64,000 nucleotides of DNA from Iodobacter fluviatilis (GTDB taxonomy: Bacteria > Pseudomonadota > Gammaproteobacteria > Burkholderiales > Chitinibacteraceae), in contig NZ_CP025781.1 of assembly GCF_004194535.1 (NCBI RefSeq), forward strand, positions 2,356,001-2,420,000, in the 5' to 3' direction. The position numbers and the translations under genes are program-made. The first letter of the stretch is position 1, and every line of letters begins with the position of its first letter. This document shows, piece after piece, positions 28,142 through 37,823 of the stretch. The notes below the pieces were generated by a model. It worked only from the letters and a program-made list of their open reading frames with translations, ran no database searches and was not told the DNA's origin.

Positions 28142-29113
28142 TTATTTTCTATCGACTACGGGGCTGCGCGAGAAGGTGATTTCTTCTTGAAATCCAAAAT
28201 ACTCTTGCACCACATATAAGGGCCTTTGTTTGGATTCTGTATAAATACGGCCGATATACTCTCCTAAAATCCCTACGCAAATCAGCTGCACTCCACCTAA
28301 AAATAGCACCGCTATCATTAGCGCAGTCCAGCCCTCTACCCATATATTGGTGAAAATCCGTAAAAATAGGGCGTAGAAAATGCCGATTAAGGCCAGCAAA
28401 GAGGTACCCATGCCCATTGCCATGGCGAGCTGCAAAGGTTTGGCAGAGAAAGACATAATGCCGTCGCAGGCAAAACGGGTCATTTTAGACAGTGGGTATT
28501 TGCTTTCTCCTGCAAAACGCTTGGCGCGTTGGTAAGGCAGTGCAACTTGCTTAAAGCCCGCCCAGCTCACCATACCGCGTACAAAACGATCCCGCTCGGG
28601 CATGGCTTTTAGCGTGTCGACCACGCGGCGGCTCATTAGGCGAAAATCACCAGTATCGAGCGGAATTGGCACATCGGATAGGCGATTGAGCAGGCGGTAA
28701 AAGCCTTTGGCGGTGGCGCGTTTAAAGGTAGATTCACCAGGCCTATCAGTGCGCGTGCCGTATACCACATCAAAGCCAGCACGCCATTGTTCAATCATGC
28801 CGTGGATGGCTTCGGGCGGGTCTTGTAAATCGGCGTCGATGAGTACCACCGCATCGCCTCGAGCGCAGTCTATACCTGCAGTTACGGCAATTTGATGACC
28901 AAAATTACGAGCAAAGCTCACCAGCCGAATGCGTACATCATGGCTGGCGTGTTGTTTTAAGATGCTGCGCGTGGCATCACGGCTGCCATCATCGACAAAA
29001 ATAAACTCAACGGCGAGCTCATTGAGCTCACGGCTAAAGGCAGACAGCCGTTTGATTGTTTCGGCAATCACGGCTTCTTCGTTGTAACAAGGCACGACAA
29101 TCGAAAGTAGCAT
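28142..29113 (-). CDS. Membrane-anchored GT2 glycosyltransferase (GtrB/ArnC-like)
   Basis: 323 residues. N-terminal GT-A domain: MLLSIVVPCYNEE, FVDDGSRDAT, and the metal-binding DADLQDPPE. Two C-terminal membrane helices (about 232-255 and 266-290) end at ICVGILGEYIGRIYTESKQR. Such enzymes load a sugar from a nucleotide donor onto undecaprenyl or dolichyl phosphate at the inner membrane. It sits 89 bases after the DUF2298 gene, which is a plausible user of the lipid-linked sugar. Confidence 0.9.
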   Translation of the reverse strand: MLLSIVVPCYNEEAVIAETIKRLSAFSRELNELAVEFIFVDDGSRDATRSILKQHASHDVRIRLVSFARNFGHQIAVTAGIDCARGDAVVLIDADLQDPPEAIHGMIEQWRAGFDVVYGTRTDRPGESTFKRATAKGFYRLLNRLSDVPIPLDTGDFRLMSRRVVDTLKAMPERDRFVRGMVSWAGFKQVALPYQRAKRFAGESKYPLSKMTRFACDGIMSFSAKPLQLAMAMGMGTSLLALIGIFYALFLRIFTNIWVEGWTALMIAVLFLGGVQLICVGILGEYIGRIYTESKQRPLYVVQEYFGFQEEITFSRSPVVDRK

Positions 29114-29202
29114 TAGATAATCCTACGTAGGGTGGGCACGTTTTTGTGTCCACGCATCAGTGCGGAGGGGATTACGTGGGCGCAGTGCCTACCCCACAAT
29201 AC

Positions 29203-31212
29203 TTATTTCCGCTTTACCCAACCCCCCATTTTTTCATCTGGCGTGTCTAGGAAGGGCTGCCAGTAATATTGGCTGGCAATAGATTCATTAATGGCTTGCC
29301 AATTCGGCGAGGTGCTTTCTGGCCTGCCCCAGACGACGTATTGTACTTTGTGCTGTAGCAACCAAAGCAGTGGCGCTGGGTGCTTGGCTTGATAAAAGTC
29401 TTTGATTTCTTGATTGAGCAGCCACACTTCCTGAGGAGCACCATGCCACAAACTGACGTGATTAGGCCAGCCAAGCAAAGATCTTTGTTGGGAATAAAGG
29501 GAGAAAAGTGTTTGGTTAGTGTAAGCATCGTTAAGCCAGTTTTCTAACACAATGCCTTGCGGCGCATGTTTTAAATATTGGACAATGTCTTTAACCGGCG
29601 CATCATTGGTAAACCAATGCGTGCCTGCCAGTTTGCCTAAATCCCCTTTAGGAGTGTGCCAAATATATTGCGCGGTATTGATGGCATAGCTGCATGTTAA
29701 AAGCAGCACCAGTGCGGCGCTGTTTCTGACCCCGCGACGGGCCGAGCCAAGTGCCATTGCTCCAGCGGCTAACAGGCCTCCGCTCCACATCCAACCCCAC
29801 CACTTCATCGTGGTATTGGTGCGTTCAAACTTGCCTGCGCTTGGGTCATCTACAAAGATAAACTCACCCAGTAATAGCATGATGGCAAAGGCCATCACTA
29901 GTGCTAAGGCGAGGGGGCGCTGGCGCTTTTCAGTGAGAGCTAAACCAAAGAGTGCCAATAAAGGCCAAAGCAGTAAGATAAATTGGGCGATAGGGGTGCG
30001 ATCAATACGGTGTACTAAGCGGATCGGCGTGCCAATGGCTTGGCTGGCAAAACCGGCTAAAAAAGGGTAAATCAGCAGAAAACCCAGCAAGCCACCTGCA
30101 AGAATAGCCTGCCAATCGGGGGGATTCTTGCTGTAATGCCGCCAAGCCGCCCAGCTAAAAAGCAGCACAGCAAGCAGCGGAGTAATCCAAGTATTGGTAA
30201 TCAGCATCACTGGCAGGGTAAGGGCCAGCAGGCCTTGGGCAAGGCGCGGGTGCAGGATCTCTTGTTCTGAGCGTTTTTGCTCTAGCCACGCAATCAGCGC
30301 TAGTGCTAAAAATAGCAGCATAAAGCCACCCAGTGGCGGGTGGTAATCACCAAGGAAAAACTGATAGCCAAAGTTTTCTAGCGGTAAATCGCGCGCTTCA
30401 AACTCAGGGTTGGGTTTTGTTTCTGCAGTGAGTAAGGGGAAAAACTGCTGGCCTAGCTCGGTATTCACTCGGGCATCATAACTGCCAATAAAGCGAGCAC
30501 TGGCCCACATTTGATCGTTGGCTTGCCAGCTAATCGGGTTATCGTTGGCGGGGGTAACAAATAAATTTAATAGCGGTGAAACACCCGTGCCACCAAGCGT
30601 TAAAGCTAAAATCAGTAGGAGTTGATGCGCGCGTCCTGCCACAAAGCGTGTGGCGAACTCCCAAGCAAGGCTTAAACTCAGCGCCATTAATAGGGCAAAG
30701 GCGATGTTATAGGTAAAACCAATATCCCAGCCAAAAAGCCGTCCCATGAGTGCGGCGGCATAATGCTGAAAGGCGTAATAGAAATCAAAGCGATGACCTG
30801 CAAACCAATGATCTGGCGGCGGCAAAATGCTGCCTGAATAATAATTGGCCATAAAATAAAGATCAGTCACTCGTTCCGATGTTGGGTAAATTGCAGGGAA
30901 TATAAATTTCCAAATCAGCCCATAGGCAAGGGCCATCAAGAAGGCGATTTCAGCCGCTTTAAAACGACAGCTACAAGCTTCTTGTTTAAATAGATATAGG
31001 GTAAAGGCAGCAAGGATAGCGGTAATGGGCCATAGGCCATTGAGATTACCAAGACCAATAAAGTGCTCAATAAAAAACATGAGAAGGGTAATGAGCAGCA
31101 CACCCACACTACGAGCGATGGCATAGGGCATGAAGCGGCCCAAGGCTAAGCTTAGGCTAGCCAAATGCAGCCAAAGCAGCGCAAGGCTGGCGGCGAGGTG
31201 GATCATTGTCAT
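29203..31212 (-). CDS. DUF2298 (YYY) polytopic membrane protein, putative GT-C glycosyltransferase
   Basis: 669 residues with about 15 membrane helices. Early periplasmic loop contains an acidic TSERVTDLYFMANYY and the pattern LPPPDHWFAGHRFDFYYAFQHYAAALMGRL that marks DUF2298 (Chlor_Arch_YYY) proteins. These resemble GT-C enzymes that use lipid-linked sugars. The family is best known from Archaea and Chloroflexi, so a betaproteobacterial copy is notable. First gene of the run DUF2298-GT2-flippase-FAD oxidoreductase. The ATG at 31212 or the next ATG at 31206 is the start. Confidence 0.82.
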   Translation of the reverse strand: MTMIHLAASLALLWLHLASLSLALGRFMPYAIARSVGVLLITLLMFFIEHFIGLGNLNGLWPITAILAAFTLYLFKQEACSCRFKAAEIAFLMALAYGLIWKFIFPAIYPTSERVTDLYFMANYYSGSILPPPDHWFAGHRFDFYYAFQHYAAALMGRLFGWDIGFTYNIAFALLMALSLSLAWEFATRFVAGRAHQLLLILALTLGGTGVSPLLNLFVTPANDNPISWQANDQMWASARFIGSYDARVNTELGQQFFPLLTAETKPNPEFEARDLPLENFGYQFFLGDYHPPLGGFMLLFLALALIAWLEQKRSEQEILHPRLAQGLLALTLPVMLITNTWITPLLAVLLFSWAAWRHYSKNPPDWQAILAGGLLGFLLIYPFLAGFASQAIGTPIRLVHRIDRTPIAQFILLLWPLLALFGLALTEKRQRPLALALVMAFAIMLLLGEFIFVDDPSAGKFERTNTTMKWWGWMWSGGLLAAGAMALGSARRGVRNSAALVLLLTCSYAINTAQYIWHTPKGDLGKLAGTHWFTNDAPVKDIVQYLKHAPQGIVLENWLNDAYTNQTLFSLYSQQRSLLGWPNHVSLWHGAPQEVWLLNQEIKDFYQAKHPAPLLWLLQHKVQYVVWGRPESTSPNWQAINESIASQYYWQPFLDTPDEKMGGWVKRK

Positions 31213-31385
31213 TGGTGCGCTTTCCTTTTTTTATTTTTAGGTAATAAGCTAGCCTCTTTTTTATCCTATTTTTACATTAATGACAAATTGTATTGCAGCT
31301 TATTTACTGTGATGTGAATTGCATAAACCAAACGAGGATTGAATTGGCTTAATTAAGTAGGTCATATGATTTATCTAACCCAATT

Positions 31386-32180
31386 TTATAGATGGCTTGC
31401 CCCGTGTATTTGTCGCCGATATCGCTCGGGAGAAAAACCAATTAATTGCTTAAACATGGCAATAAAAGCCGATGGCGTGCCATAACCTAAGCGCCATGCA
31501 ATATCTTGAATCGATTTATCTTCTTTTAGCCATGCCAGGGCTTGCAATAAGCGAATGCGATTGCGGCATTGACCAAAGCTCATGCCCAGCTCTTTTTGAA
31601 AGCGCCGCGCTAAGGTGCGCTCGGTGCTGTGCACTTCTTGAGCCCAGCTTGCAAGGCTGCGATCATTATTGGGCTCGGCTTGTAATGTATTTAAGATAGG
31701 AAGCAATAGCCGGTCTTGGCTAGAGGGCAGAAAGTTGGCTGCGCGCTCGCATTGGCTTAGCCGAGCAATCAGTAACTCCGCCTGATGATGATCGCTAGCG
31801 CTTTGCATGTGGCTGACTTGGCGCTGGCAAAAGTCGTTAATCAGCGCACTAATCAACGGGGTTTGCGCAAGTAGGCAGGTTTCATTGGGCAAGCGTTGGG
31901 CTAGCTCCGCCGAAACATAGATCGAGGTGTAATCGAGCGCTTGGCGGACATATGCTGCGTGGGGGGTATTAGCAGGAATCCAAACTAGAAAATTGGCAGG
32001 GGAGATCAGCGCTTGCTGCTCAAGCGATATTTCCATAATCCCAAGACTAATCCAGCAAATTTGGCCCCAAGGGTGTTGGTGGCTTATGCATTGTGTGTTG
32101 GCCAGCATTTGCTGATAACGAAAATACAGCGGATTAGGTTGTTTTAAGCTTAAATCGGCTTGGCTATAGGGTAAGGACAT
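31386..32180 (-). CDS. AraC-family transcriptional regulator
   Basis: N-terminal cupin-type sensor (HQHPWGQICWISLG, WIPANTPHAAYV) and C-terminal double helix-turn-helix (STERTLARRFQKELGMSF, IQDIAWRLGYGTPSAFIAMFKQLIGFSPERYR). The ATG at 32180 (MSLPYSQADL, 264 residues) is preferred; a longer frame to 32222 exists. Divergent from the EamA exporter gene by about 120 bases, so it probably controls that gene. Effector unknown. Confidence 0.9.
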   Translation of the reverse strand: MSLPYSQADLSLKQPNPLYFRYQQMLANTQCISHQHPWGQICWISLGIMEISLEQQALISPANFLVWIPANTPHAAYVRQALDYTSIYVSAELAQRLPNETCLLAQTPLISALINDFCQRQVSHMQSASDHHQAELLIARLSQCERAANFLPSSQDRLLLPILNTLQAEPNNDRSLASWAQEVHSTERTLARRFQKELGMSFGQCRNRIRLLQALAWLKEDKSIQDIAWRLGYGTPSAFIAMFKQLIGFSPERYRRQIHGASHL

Positions 32181-32303
32181 CGTGATGGCCTTGGGGCAGG
32201 GGATTTGTCTGCTTACAGACATGGATTGTCTGTTTTGCCGTATTAGTATAAAAAAAGACAGGCCTATACTAGTGGCTATTCATTTTTTTTGAAAGTCAGT
32301 TTT

Positions 32304-33185
32304 ATGCATATATTTTTTCCACTCTTGGCCGTGATGATTTGGGCCACCAATACCGTTGTTTCTAAAGCCGCGGCGGGCGTGCTTGAGCCGGGGGCGATTT
32401 CGTTTTATCGCTGGTTTTTAGCGGCTCTTATCCTGACTCCCTTTTGTTTAAAGGCCGTTTGGCAACAACGCCAAGCTATTCGCCCTTATTTGAGTAAGTT
32501 TGTAGTGCTTGCGCTGCTTGGCATGGTGCTGTTTCAGTGCATAGCCTATTATGCGGCGCATAGCACAACGGCCACTAATATGGGGGTGATTACCTCTTTG
32601 GTGCCGCTGTCATCCTTGTTGCTGAATGCATTTATGACCAAAACGAAGCCAAGTATGGCTGCAAGTTTGGGGATATTTCTTTCACTTTGTGGGGTGCTGT
32701 TTTTACTGGGCAAAGGGCATCCTGCCAGTTTGCTGCATAGCGGGATTAATCATGGCGATGCGTTGATGCTGGCAGGCACTGTGGCTTACGCGCTCTATGG
32801 TATTTTATTGCGCCGCTGGGCTTTGCCTTTCAAACACTGGCATAGCTTATATATACAAATTGTCTTAGCGGTGCTGATATTGATTCCAGTTGCTTTTAGT
32901 ACGCAAAGCATGGCGATTCCGGCTGAAGGCGTGGGCTTGGTCTTGTTTGCAGGGATTGCATCTTCTTTGGTTGCTGCATATTGCTGGATGCATGGCGTAC
33001 ATCACTTAGGCGCGGATCGAACGGCCGTATTTATGAATCTACTTCCTTTATTTACGGCTTTGATTGCAATGTTTACCTTAGGCGAGGCGATTCAAATATT
33101 TCATCTTCTAGGCGGAGGCTTGGTGCTGCTTGGGGTGATTGTTGCGCAAATGCAATCGTGGAAAAAACTAAGCCAATCTAAATAA
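32304..33185 (+). CDS. EamA/DMT-family metabolite exporter
   Basis: 293 residues with ten predicted membrane helices in two EamA repeats. The first repeat reads MHIFFPLLAVMIWATNTVVSKAAAG and FYRWFLAALILTPF, the second GDALMLAGTVAYALYGILLRRW and ending LGGGLVLLGVIVAQ. Inner membrane, probably exports a small metabolite. The ATG at 32304 opens the first helix; a TTG at 32289 is also possible. Divergent from an AraC-type regulator that probably controls it. Confidence 0.9.
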   Translation: MHIFFPLLAVMIWATNTVVSKAAAGVLEPGAISFYRWFLAALILTPFCLKAVWQQRQAIRPYLSKFVVLALLGMVLFQCIAYYAAHSTTATNMGVITSLVPLSSLLLNAFMTKTKPSMAASLGIFLSLCGVLFLLGKGHPASLLHSGINHGDALMLAGTVAYALYGILLRRWALPFKHWHSLYIQIVLAVLILIPVAFSTQSMAIPAEGVGLVLFAGIASSLVAAYCWMHGVHHLGADRTAVFMNLLPLFTALIAMFTLGEAIQIFHLLGGGLVLLGVIVAQMQSWKKLSQSK

Positions 33186-33477
33186 GAAAAAGATTATTTG
33201 TTGGTTTTTTTTAACAAAAAATTATTCAATTGTCATTAATATTGTTAATAATATGATTGTTTATCTATGGCTAGGTACCTTTTTATAAGTTGTTTTACCT
33301 GGTTAAAGCCTTGTTTTTACTTGGGTTGTGGGTAGGAGGAGGGGGAGCTTAGATATTTTTATGCATTTATTCTTTCAAATGTTTGTTTTTTATTTCATAG
33401 GGCTTACCCAATTAAAACGCCAGTGTTGGCATGGATTCGCCATAATTCATACTGTATATACAAAAACAGAAGGAGTT

Positions 33478-34455
33478 ATGATGATTTTTCGTTTTACTTT
33501 AATTGCTGCGGGTATATTAGCATTTACTCAACCTGCTTCAGCGGCCCTTTCTAATTTAGGAATTGCTAATGATTACAGTGGTTTTTTCTTTTCAAATGTA
33601 AATGGTGGTAATGATGTTGAGGGTAAGTTGGCGGTTGGTGGTAATTTAACTGCCGCTACTTTAAATACCATTGGTTTCCGTAATGCTCACGGCACGAAAG
33701 GCCCTTCTTTGGTTGTTGCTGGGAATATGGTTGATAAGCAGCTGGATATCTACAATGGCCCAGTAAAGAAGACCGACACCAATAAAAGTTATGGCCCAGA
33801 TGTGAAACAAGAATTGGGTGCATTAAATGCGGGTTATGGTGTTGTTGGCGGTAAGATTGTTAAGAATAAAGGTTGGGCAGATTTAAAAACAGATATCAGT
33901 GTTAAATCAGTCGTTGATTTTGATAAAGCAAAAAAAGAGTTAAGCGCTTTATCTAATGGCCTAGCAAACAGCAAAACCAATGGTCAAGTTATTCATGAAA
34001 ATGGAGGCTTTACTTTAAAAGGCGATAATAAGTCTTTGCAGCAGGTGTTTAATTTAAAGGCGACTGAGTTTTTAAATTTGAACCTAACAAATATAAAAAA
34101 AGACGCTACCGTAATTATTAATTATACCGGCTCCTTTAGTGATATCGTTTTAGCCGGCGGGCAACTGGGCCAGATGGAAGCAATGCGCAGCAATATTTTG
34201 TTTAATTTGCCTAATGCTAAAAAGTTATCGGTAAATACCTTTGTTTGGGGCAGTATCTTAGCGCCACAAGCGGCGATTTACGGCACTGCTCACGTTGAAG
34301 GCTCTGTGATTGCTCATTCTTTAGAAAGCAATTTAGAGCTTGGCTATGAGCCATTTAAAGGTAATTTAACTAGCCCTGTGCCAGAGCCAGAAACCTATGC
34401 TCTGATGGGGATGGGCCTGATTGGTTTGGTTTTGCGTCGTCGTAGTAAAAAATAA
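33478..34455 (+). CDS. Choice-of-anchor A family protein with PEP-CTERM anchor
   Basis: 325 residues starting MMIFRFTLIAAG, with signal peptide cleaved after QPASA. AGAAGGAG lies 2 bases before the first ATG and 5 before the second, so 33481 may be the real start; the frame back to 33328 has no support. The body has the collagen-binding-like choice-of-anchor fold (GNDVEGKLAVGGNLTAAT, FVWGSILAPQAAIYG, GSVIAHSL). The C terminus SPVPEPETYALMGMGLIGLV plus RRRSKK is a PEP-CTERM sorting signal, so export is finished by an exosortase encoded elsewhere. Base composition is AT-richer than its neighbours. Confidence 0.9.
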   Translation: MMIFRFTLIAAGILAFTQPASAALSNLGIANDYSGFFFSNVNGGNDVEGKLAVGGNLTAATLNTIGFRNAHGTKGPSLVVAGNMVDKQLDIYNGPVKKTDTNKSYGPDVKQELGALNAGYGVVGGKIVKNKGWADLKTDISVKSVVDFDKAKKELSALSNGLANSKTNGQVIHENGGFTLKGDNKSLQQVFNLKATEFLNLNLTNIKKDATVIINYTGSFSDIVLAGGQLGQMEAMRSNILFNLPNAKKLSVNTFVWGSILAPQAAIYGTAHVEGSVIAHSLESNLELGYEPFKGNLTSPVPEPETYALMGMGLIGLVLRRRSKK

Positions 34456-34470
34456 TTAAGTGCGTAATAT

Positions 34471-34502
34471 AAAAACGGGGAAGTTTTGGCTTCCCCGTTT
34501 TT
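34471..34502. terminator. Bidirectional terminator between PEP-CTERM gene and metK
   Basis: AAAAACGGGGAAG and CTTCCCCGTTTTT form a 13-bp stem around TTTTGG, between two convergent genes. Confidence 0.93.
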
Positions 34503-34536
34503 ATATGGCTGAATCACTCCAGCCTTGATGTATCGC

Positions 34537-35703
34537 TTACAACCCAGCAGCTGCCCGCAAGACCTCAACCTTATCGGTTCGCTCCCACGAGAAGTCTGGT
34601 TCTTCACGACCAAAGTGGCCATACGCCGCAGTGCGTGTGTAAACCGGGCGCAGTAGATCGAGCATTTGGATAATGCCTTTCGGGCGTAAATCGAAGTGCT
34701 GTTTGATCAGTTCAACAATGTCGTGCTCAGGCAATTTACCTGTGCCCCATGTATCCACCATGATCGATACTGGTTGTGCCACGCCAATTGCGTAGGACAC
34801 TTGCACCAAGCATTGCTTGGCGATGCCAGCGGCAACGATGTTCTTAGCTACATAACGGCCAGCGTAAGCGGCTGAGCGGTCTACCTTGGATGGATCTTTA
34901 CCCGAGAATGCACCGCCGCCGTGTGGCGCTGCACCACCGTAGGTATCGACAATAATTTTACGGCCAGTTAAACCACAATCGCCCATCGGGCCACCAATCA
35001 CAAAACGGCCAGTTGGGTTGATCAGGTATTTGGTGTTGTGTAGCAGTTCAGGTGGAATCACTGGCTTGATGATTTCTTCGATCACCGCTTCAGACAACTG
35101 AGCGTGGCTGACATCCGGGTGGTGCTGGGTAGAAAGTACGATGGTATCGATACCAATCGCCATGCCGGTGTCTTTATCGTAGCGAACGGTCACTTGCGAT
35201 TTAGCATCTGGGCGCAGCCAAGGCAGGCGGCCGTCTTTGCGAACTTCAGACTGGCGCTGCATCAGGCGGTGTGAGTAGTAAATCGGCATAGGCATCAGCT
35301 GCGGTGTTTCATCGCAGGCATAGCCAAACATCAGGCCTTGATCGCCAGCGCCTTGGTCTAAATCTAAGCCTTGGCCTTCGTTTACACCTTGAGCGATGTC
35401 TGGGCTTTGCTTGTCATAAGCCACCAGTACCGCGCAAGTTTTGTAATCAAAGCCAATATCACTATGGTCGTAGCCAATACGCTTGATGGTATCGCGGGCA
35501 ATTTGAATATAATCAACATTGGCGTGAGTGGTAATTTCACCAGCGAGAACCACCAAGCCGGTGTTAACCAGTGTTTCTGCTGCAACGCGTGCATGCTTAT
35601 CTTGCGTCAGAATGGCGTCAAGGATGGAATCAGAGATCTGATCCGCTACTTTATCTGGATGGCCTTCAGAAACCGATTCAGAGGTAAAGAGGAATTCTTT
35701 CAT
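34537..35703 (-). CDS. metK: S-adenosylmethionine synthetase
   Basis: Makes S-adenosylmethionine from methionine and ATP. 388 residues, with [20 protein letters not shown] at the start, the ATP-loop hexapeptide GAGDQG, and [19 protein letters not shown]. Essential. Its product feeds SpeD (62161) and the aminopropyltransferase at 56738. Divergent from an acyltransferase gene with only 69 bases between starts; no SAM-type riboswitch fits in that space. Confidence 0.97.
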   Translation of the reverse strand: MKEFLFTSESVSEGHPDKVADQISDSILDAILTQDKHARVAAETLVNTGLVVLAGEITTHANVDYIQIARDTIKRIGYDHSDIGFDYKTCAVLVAYDKQSPDIAQGVNEGQGLDLDQGAGDQGLMFGYACDETPQLMPMPIYYSHRLMQRQSEVRKDGRLPWLRPDAKSQVTVRYDKDTGMAIGIDTIVLSTQHHPDVSHAQLSEAVIEEIIKPVIPPELLHNTKYLINPTGRFVIGGPMGDCGLTGRKIIVDTYGGAAPHGGGAFSGKDPSKVDRSAAYAGRYVAKNIVAAGIAKQCLVQVSYAIGVAQPVSIMVDTWGTGKLPEHDIVELIKQHFDLRPKGIIQMLDLLRPVYTRTAAYGHFGREEPDFSWERTDKVEVLRAAAGL

Positions 35704-35772
35704 TATTGTTTCCCTGTCAAAGAGGGGCTTAGCAGCCTATTTTGCCGGTAGAATCCGGGGCTGGCCCTAATA

Positions 35773-36687
35773 TTGCGTAAAAACCTGATGCTGCTGCTAA
35801 AACCTTTTGCTTACTTGCCCCTGTGGCTATTTCATGGCCTTGGGGCCTTGCTTGGCTGGCTGGCTTGGCTGTTATCGCCACGCTACAGACAGCGTTTGGC
35901 TGCCAACTTGCAGCAGTCGGGTATTGCGCAAAACGGGGCAGATTATAAGCGATTGCACCGTTTAAGTGTGAGTGCCCATGGCATGGGAGCCTTAGAACTT
36001 TTACCAGCTTGGCTTAGAACCCCAAAGCAGGTTGCCGATTGGGTAAAAGAGCGTGAAGGCTGGGAGCATGTTGAGGCTGCTTTACAAAGCGGCCGCCCCA
36101 TGATGTTTGTATCCCCGCACCTTGGTGGAATCGAAGTCTGTGGTGTGTATATAAGCACACAGATTCCTTGCGTGTTGGCGGCTTTGTATCGTCCACCCAA
36201 ACTTAAATGGCTTGAGCCTTTAATGGTCACTGGCCGAAACCGTGCCAATGGCCGTGCTGCCCCCGCTAATGCCAGTGGTGTAAAGATCTTACTGCGCACC
36301 TTAAAAGATAAGCAAGCAATTTATGTACTTCCAGATCAGGCACCTGGTGCGGGTGAGGGGGCTTGGTCGCCATTCTTTGGTAAGCTAGCTTACACAATGA
36401 CTCTGCTGCCCCGTTTAAGTAAATCAACTCAGCCAGTAATCTTGATGTGCTTTGCCGAGCGCCTATCTTGGGGGCGGGGTTTTAAAATGCATTTTGCGCC
36501 ACTGGATGAGGCATTTGGTGGGGATGCACAAGCCGATGCGGCAATTTTGAATCGCAATGTAGAACGAATGATACGCCGTGCTCCCAGCCAGTATCTGTGG
36601 AGCTATAACCGTTATAAGCGCCCAGCAGGCGCGCTATTGCCCGATGGGGAAGTGGAGGGCGTGCTTCACGAGAAACCCAAACCTTAA
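35773..36687 (+). CDS. LpxL/HtrB-family lipid A acyltransferase, first copy
   Basis: Transfers a secondary acyl chain to lipid A or a related lipid at the inner membrane. One N-terminal membrane helix (LPLWLFHGLGALLGWLAWLL), then the acyltransferase HX4E motif in SPHLGGIE (about residues 114-121) and YVLPDQAPGAGEGAWSPFFG. The start is TTG 35773 or ATG 35788. A second paralogue follows at 36922. The gene ends inside the left arm of an intergenic repeat. Confidence 0.88.
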   Translation: MRKNLMLLLKPFAYLPLWLFHGLGALLGWLAWLLSPRYRQRLAANLQQSGIAQNGADYKRLHRLSVSAHGMGALELLPAWLRTPKQVADWVKEREGWEHVEAALQSGRPMMFVSPHLGGIEVCGVYISTQIPCVLAALYRPPKLKWLEPLMVTGRNRANGRAAPANASGVKILLRTLKDKQAIYVLPDQAPGAGEGAWSPFFGKLAYTMTLLPRLSKSTQPVILMCFAERLSWGRGFKMHFAPLDEAFGGDAQADAAILNRNVERMIRRAPSQYLWSYNRYKRPAGALLPDGEVEGVLHEKPKP

Positions 36688-36786
36688 ACCACAGAGGTCC
36701 CAGAGGACACGGAGTTTCACGGAGAAAGCCTTGCGTATGTTTTGCTCCGTGCCCCTCCGTGTTCTGCTTTTCTTCCGTGGTTTAAG
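36683..36786. repeat. 104-bp palindromic CACAGAG/CACGGAG intergenic repeat
   Basis: CTTAAACCAC (36683-36692) matches GTGGTTTAAG (36777-36786) as inverted ends. Inside are GAGGACACGGAGTTTCACGGAG on one arm and CTCCGTGCCCCTCCGTGTTC on the other, so most of the unit pairs as a long hairpin. Degenerate relatives occur near 1676, 27891, 48658, 58812 and 60068. Confidence 0.8.
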
Positions 36787-36921
36787 AGGTGGGTTTTATG
36801 TTGGGGAGGGGGCCATTATTACTGTATTAGGGCTGCTCTACTTACAAAATACATTGTATTTACCCTGCTAATTTTTCTTGGATTTATTTTCAGGTATGTT
36901 GTTTTTATCTTTCAGGTCGCT

Positions 36922-37785
36922 ATGATTTATCATTTTTTACTTATTATTTTTTGGTGTTTAAGTAGCTTGCCACAGTGGCTGTTGCGAGGCTTTGGGGCGG
37001 TGTTGGGATACTTGCTGTATATCGCAGTAAAAAGTCGTCGCAAAATTGGGTTGGCCAATTTAAAATTGTGCTTTCCCGAGTGGGCTACTGGCCAGCATGA
37101 AGCGATACTTAGGCAGCATTATCGTGAGTTTTGTACCTGTATTTTTCTCTATAGCAAATTATGGTTTGGCACTCAGGCGCAGATTGAAAAACTGGTTCGG
37201 CGCGAAGGGTTGGAGCATTTCTCTGAGGTAGAAGACCAGAATATCATTTTGCTGGCACCGCATTTTTTAGGGCTGGATTTTGGGGGCACTCGGCATATGG
37301 TGGATCATCGCGGCGCAACGATGTATTCCTCCGCGCATGATAATGCCTTTGATTTGTTGCTCTTACGAGGGCGTCGCCGCTTTAATGAGCCGCTACTAGT
37401 TAAGCGCAGCGAAGGCATACGCGGCATTTTGCGGGCGATTAAGCAGGGCGTGTGTTTTTACTATTTGCCCGATCAGGATCTTGGCCCGCGTGAGTCTGTG
37501 TTTGTACCGTTTTTTGGGATTCAAACCGCGACCGTGCCGGGTTTGTCACGGCTTTCAGCTATGGGCAAAGCTCGCGTGGTGCCGGTGATTACCACGCTGG
37601 AAAAAAACGGCTTTGTTTGCCGCTATTACCCAGCGTGGGAAAATTTTCCGAGCGACGATGTGATGGCCGATACTGCGCGCATGAATGCATTTATTGAAGA
37701 GCGGGTGCGTGAGCACCCGTCGCAATACTACTGGCTACACCGCCGCTTTAAAACTCGGCCAGAAGGGGAGGCAAGTTTGTATTAA
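36922..37785 (+). CDS. LpxL/HtrB-family lipid A acyltransferase, second copy
   Basis: 287 residues from ATG 36922 (MIYHFLLIIFWCLSSLPQWL), chosen because an upstream frame to 36742 runs through repeat sequence. The HX4D active-site motif is in APHFLGLD, and YYLPDQDLGPRESVFVPFFG is the family's second block. It probably adds a different acyl chain from its upstream paralogue. CAGGTCGCT before the ATG is a weak ribosome binding site. Confidence 0.9.
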   Translation: MIYHFLLIIFWCLSSLPQWLLRGFGAVLGYLLYIAVKSRRKIGLANLKLCFPEWATGQHEAILRQHYREFCTCIFLYSKLWFGTQAQIEKLVRREGLEHFSEVEDQNIILLAPHFLGLDFGGTRHMVDHRGATMYSSAHDNAFDLLLLRGRRRFNEPLLVKRSEGIRGILRAIKQGVCFYYLPDQDLGPRESVFVPFFGIQTATVPGLSRLSAMGKARVVPVITTLEKNGFVCRYYPAWENFPSDDVMADTARMNAFIEERVREHPSQYYWLHRRFKTRPEGEASLY

Positions 37786-37797
37786 TTAAGCGGTAGT

Positions 37798-37820
37798 GGG
37801 CACGGCATGATGCCATGCCC
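37798..37820. terminator. Hairpin between convergent lpxL-like and ptsI genes
   Basis: GGGCA and TGCCC with inner GGCAT and ATGCC make a 10-pair stem with one mismatch. T-poor, so a terminator call rests mainly on its position between two convergent stops. Confidence 0.55.
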
Positions 37821-37823
37821 TGT

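Noticed and set aside
34504-35772. SAM riboswitch ahead of metK
   Set aside because: The space between metK and its divergent neighbour is only 69 bases and no SAM-type structure could be drawn.
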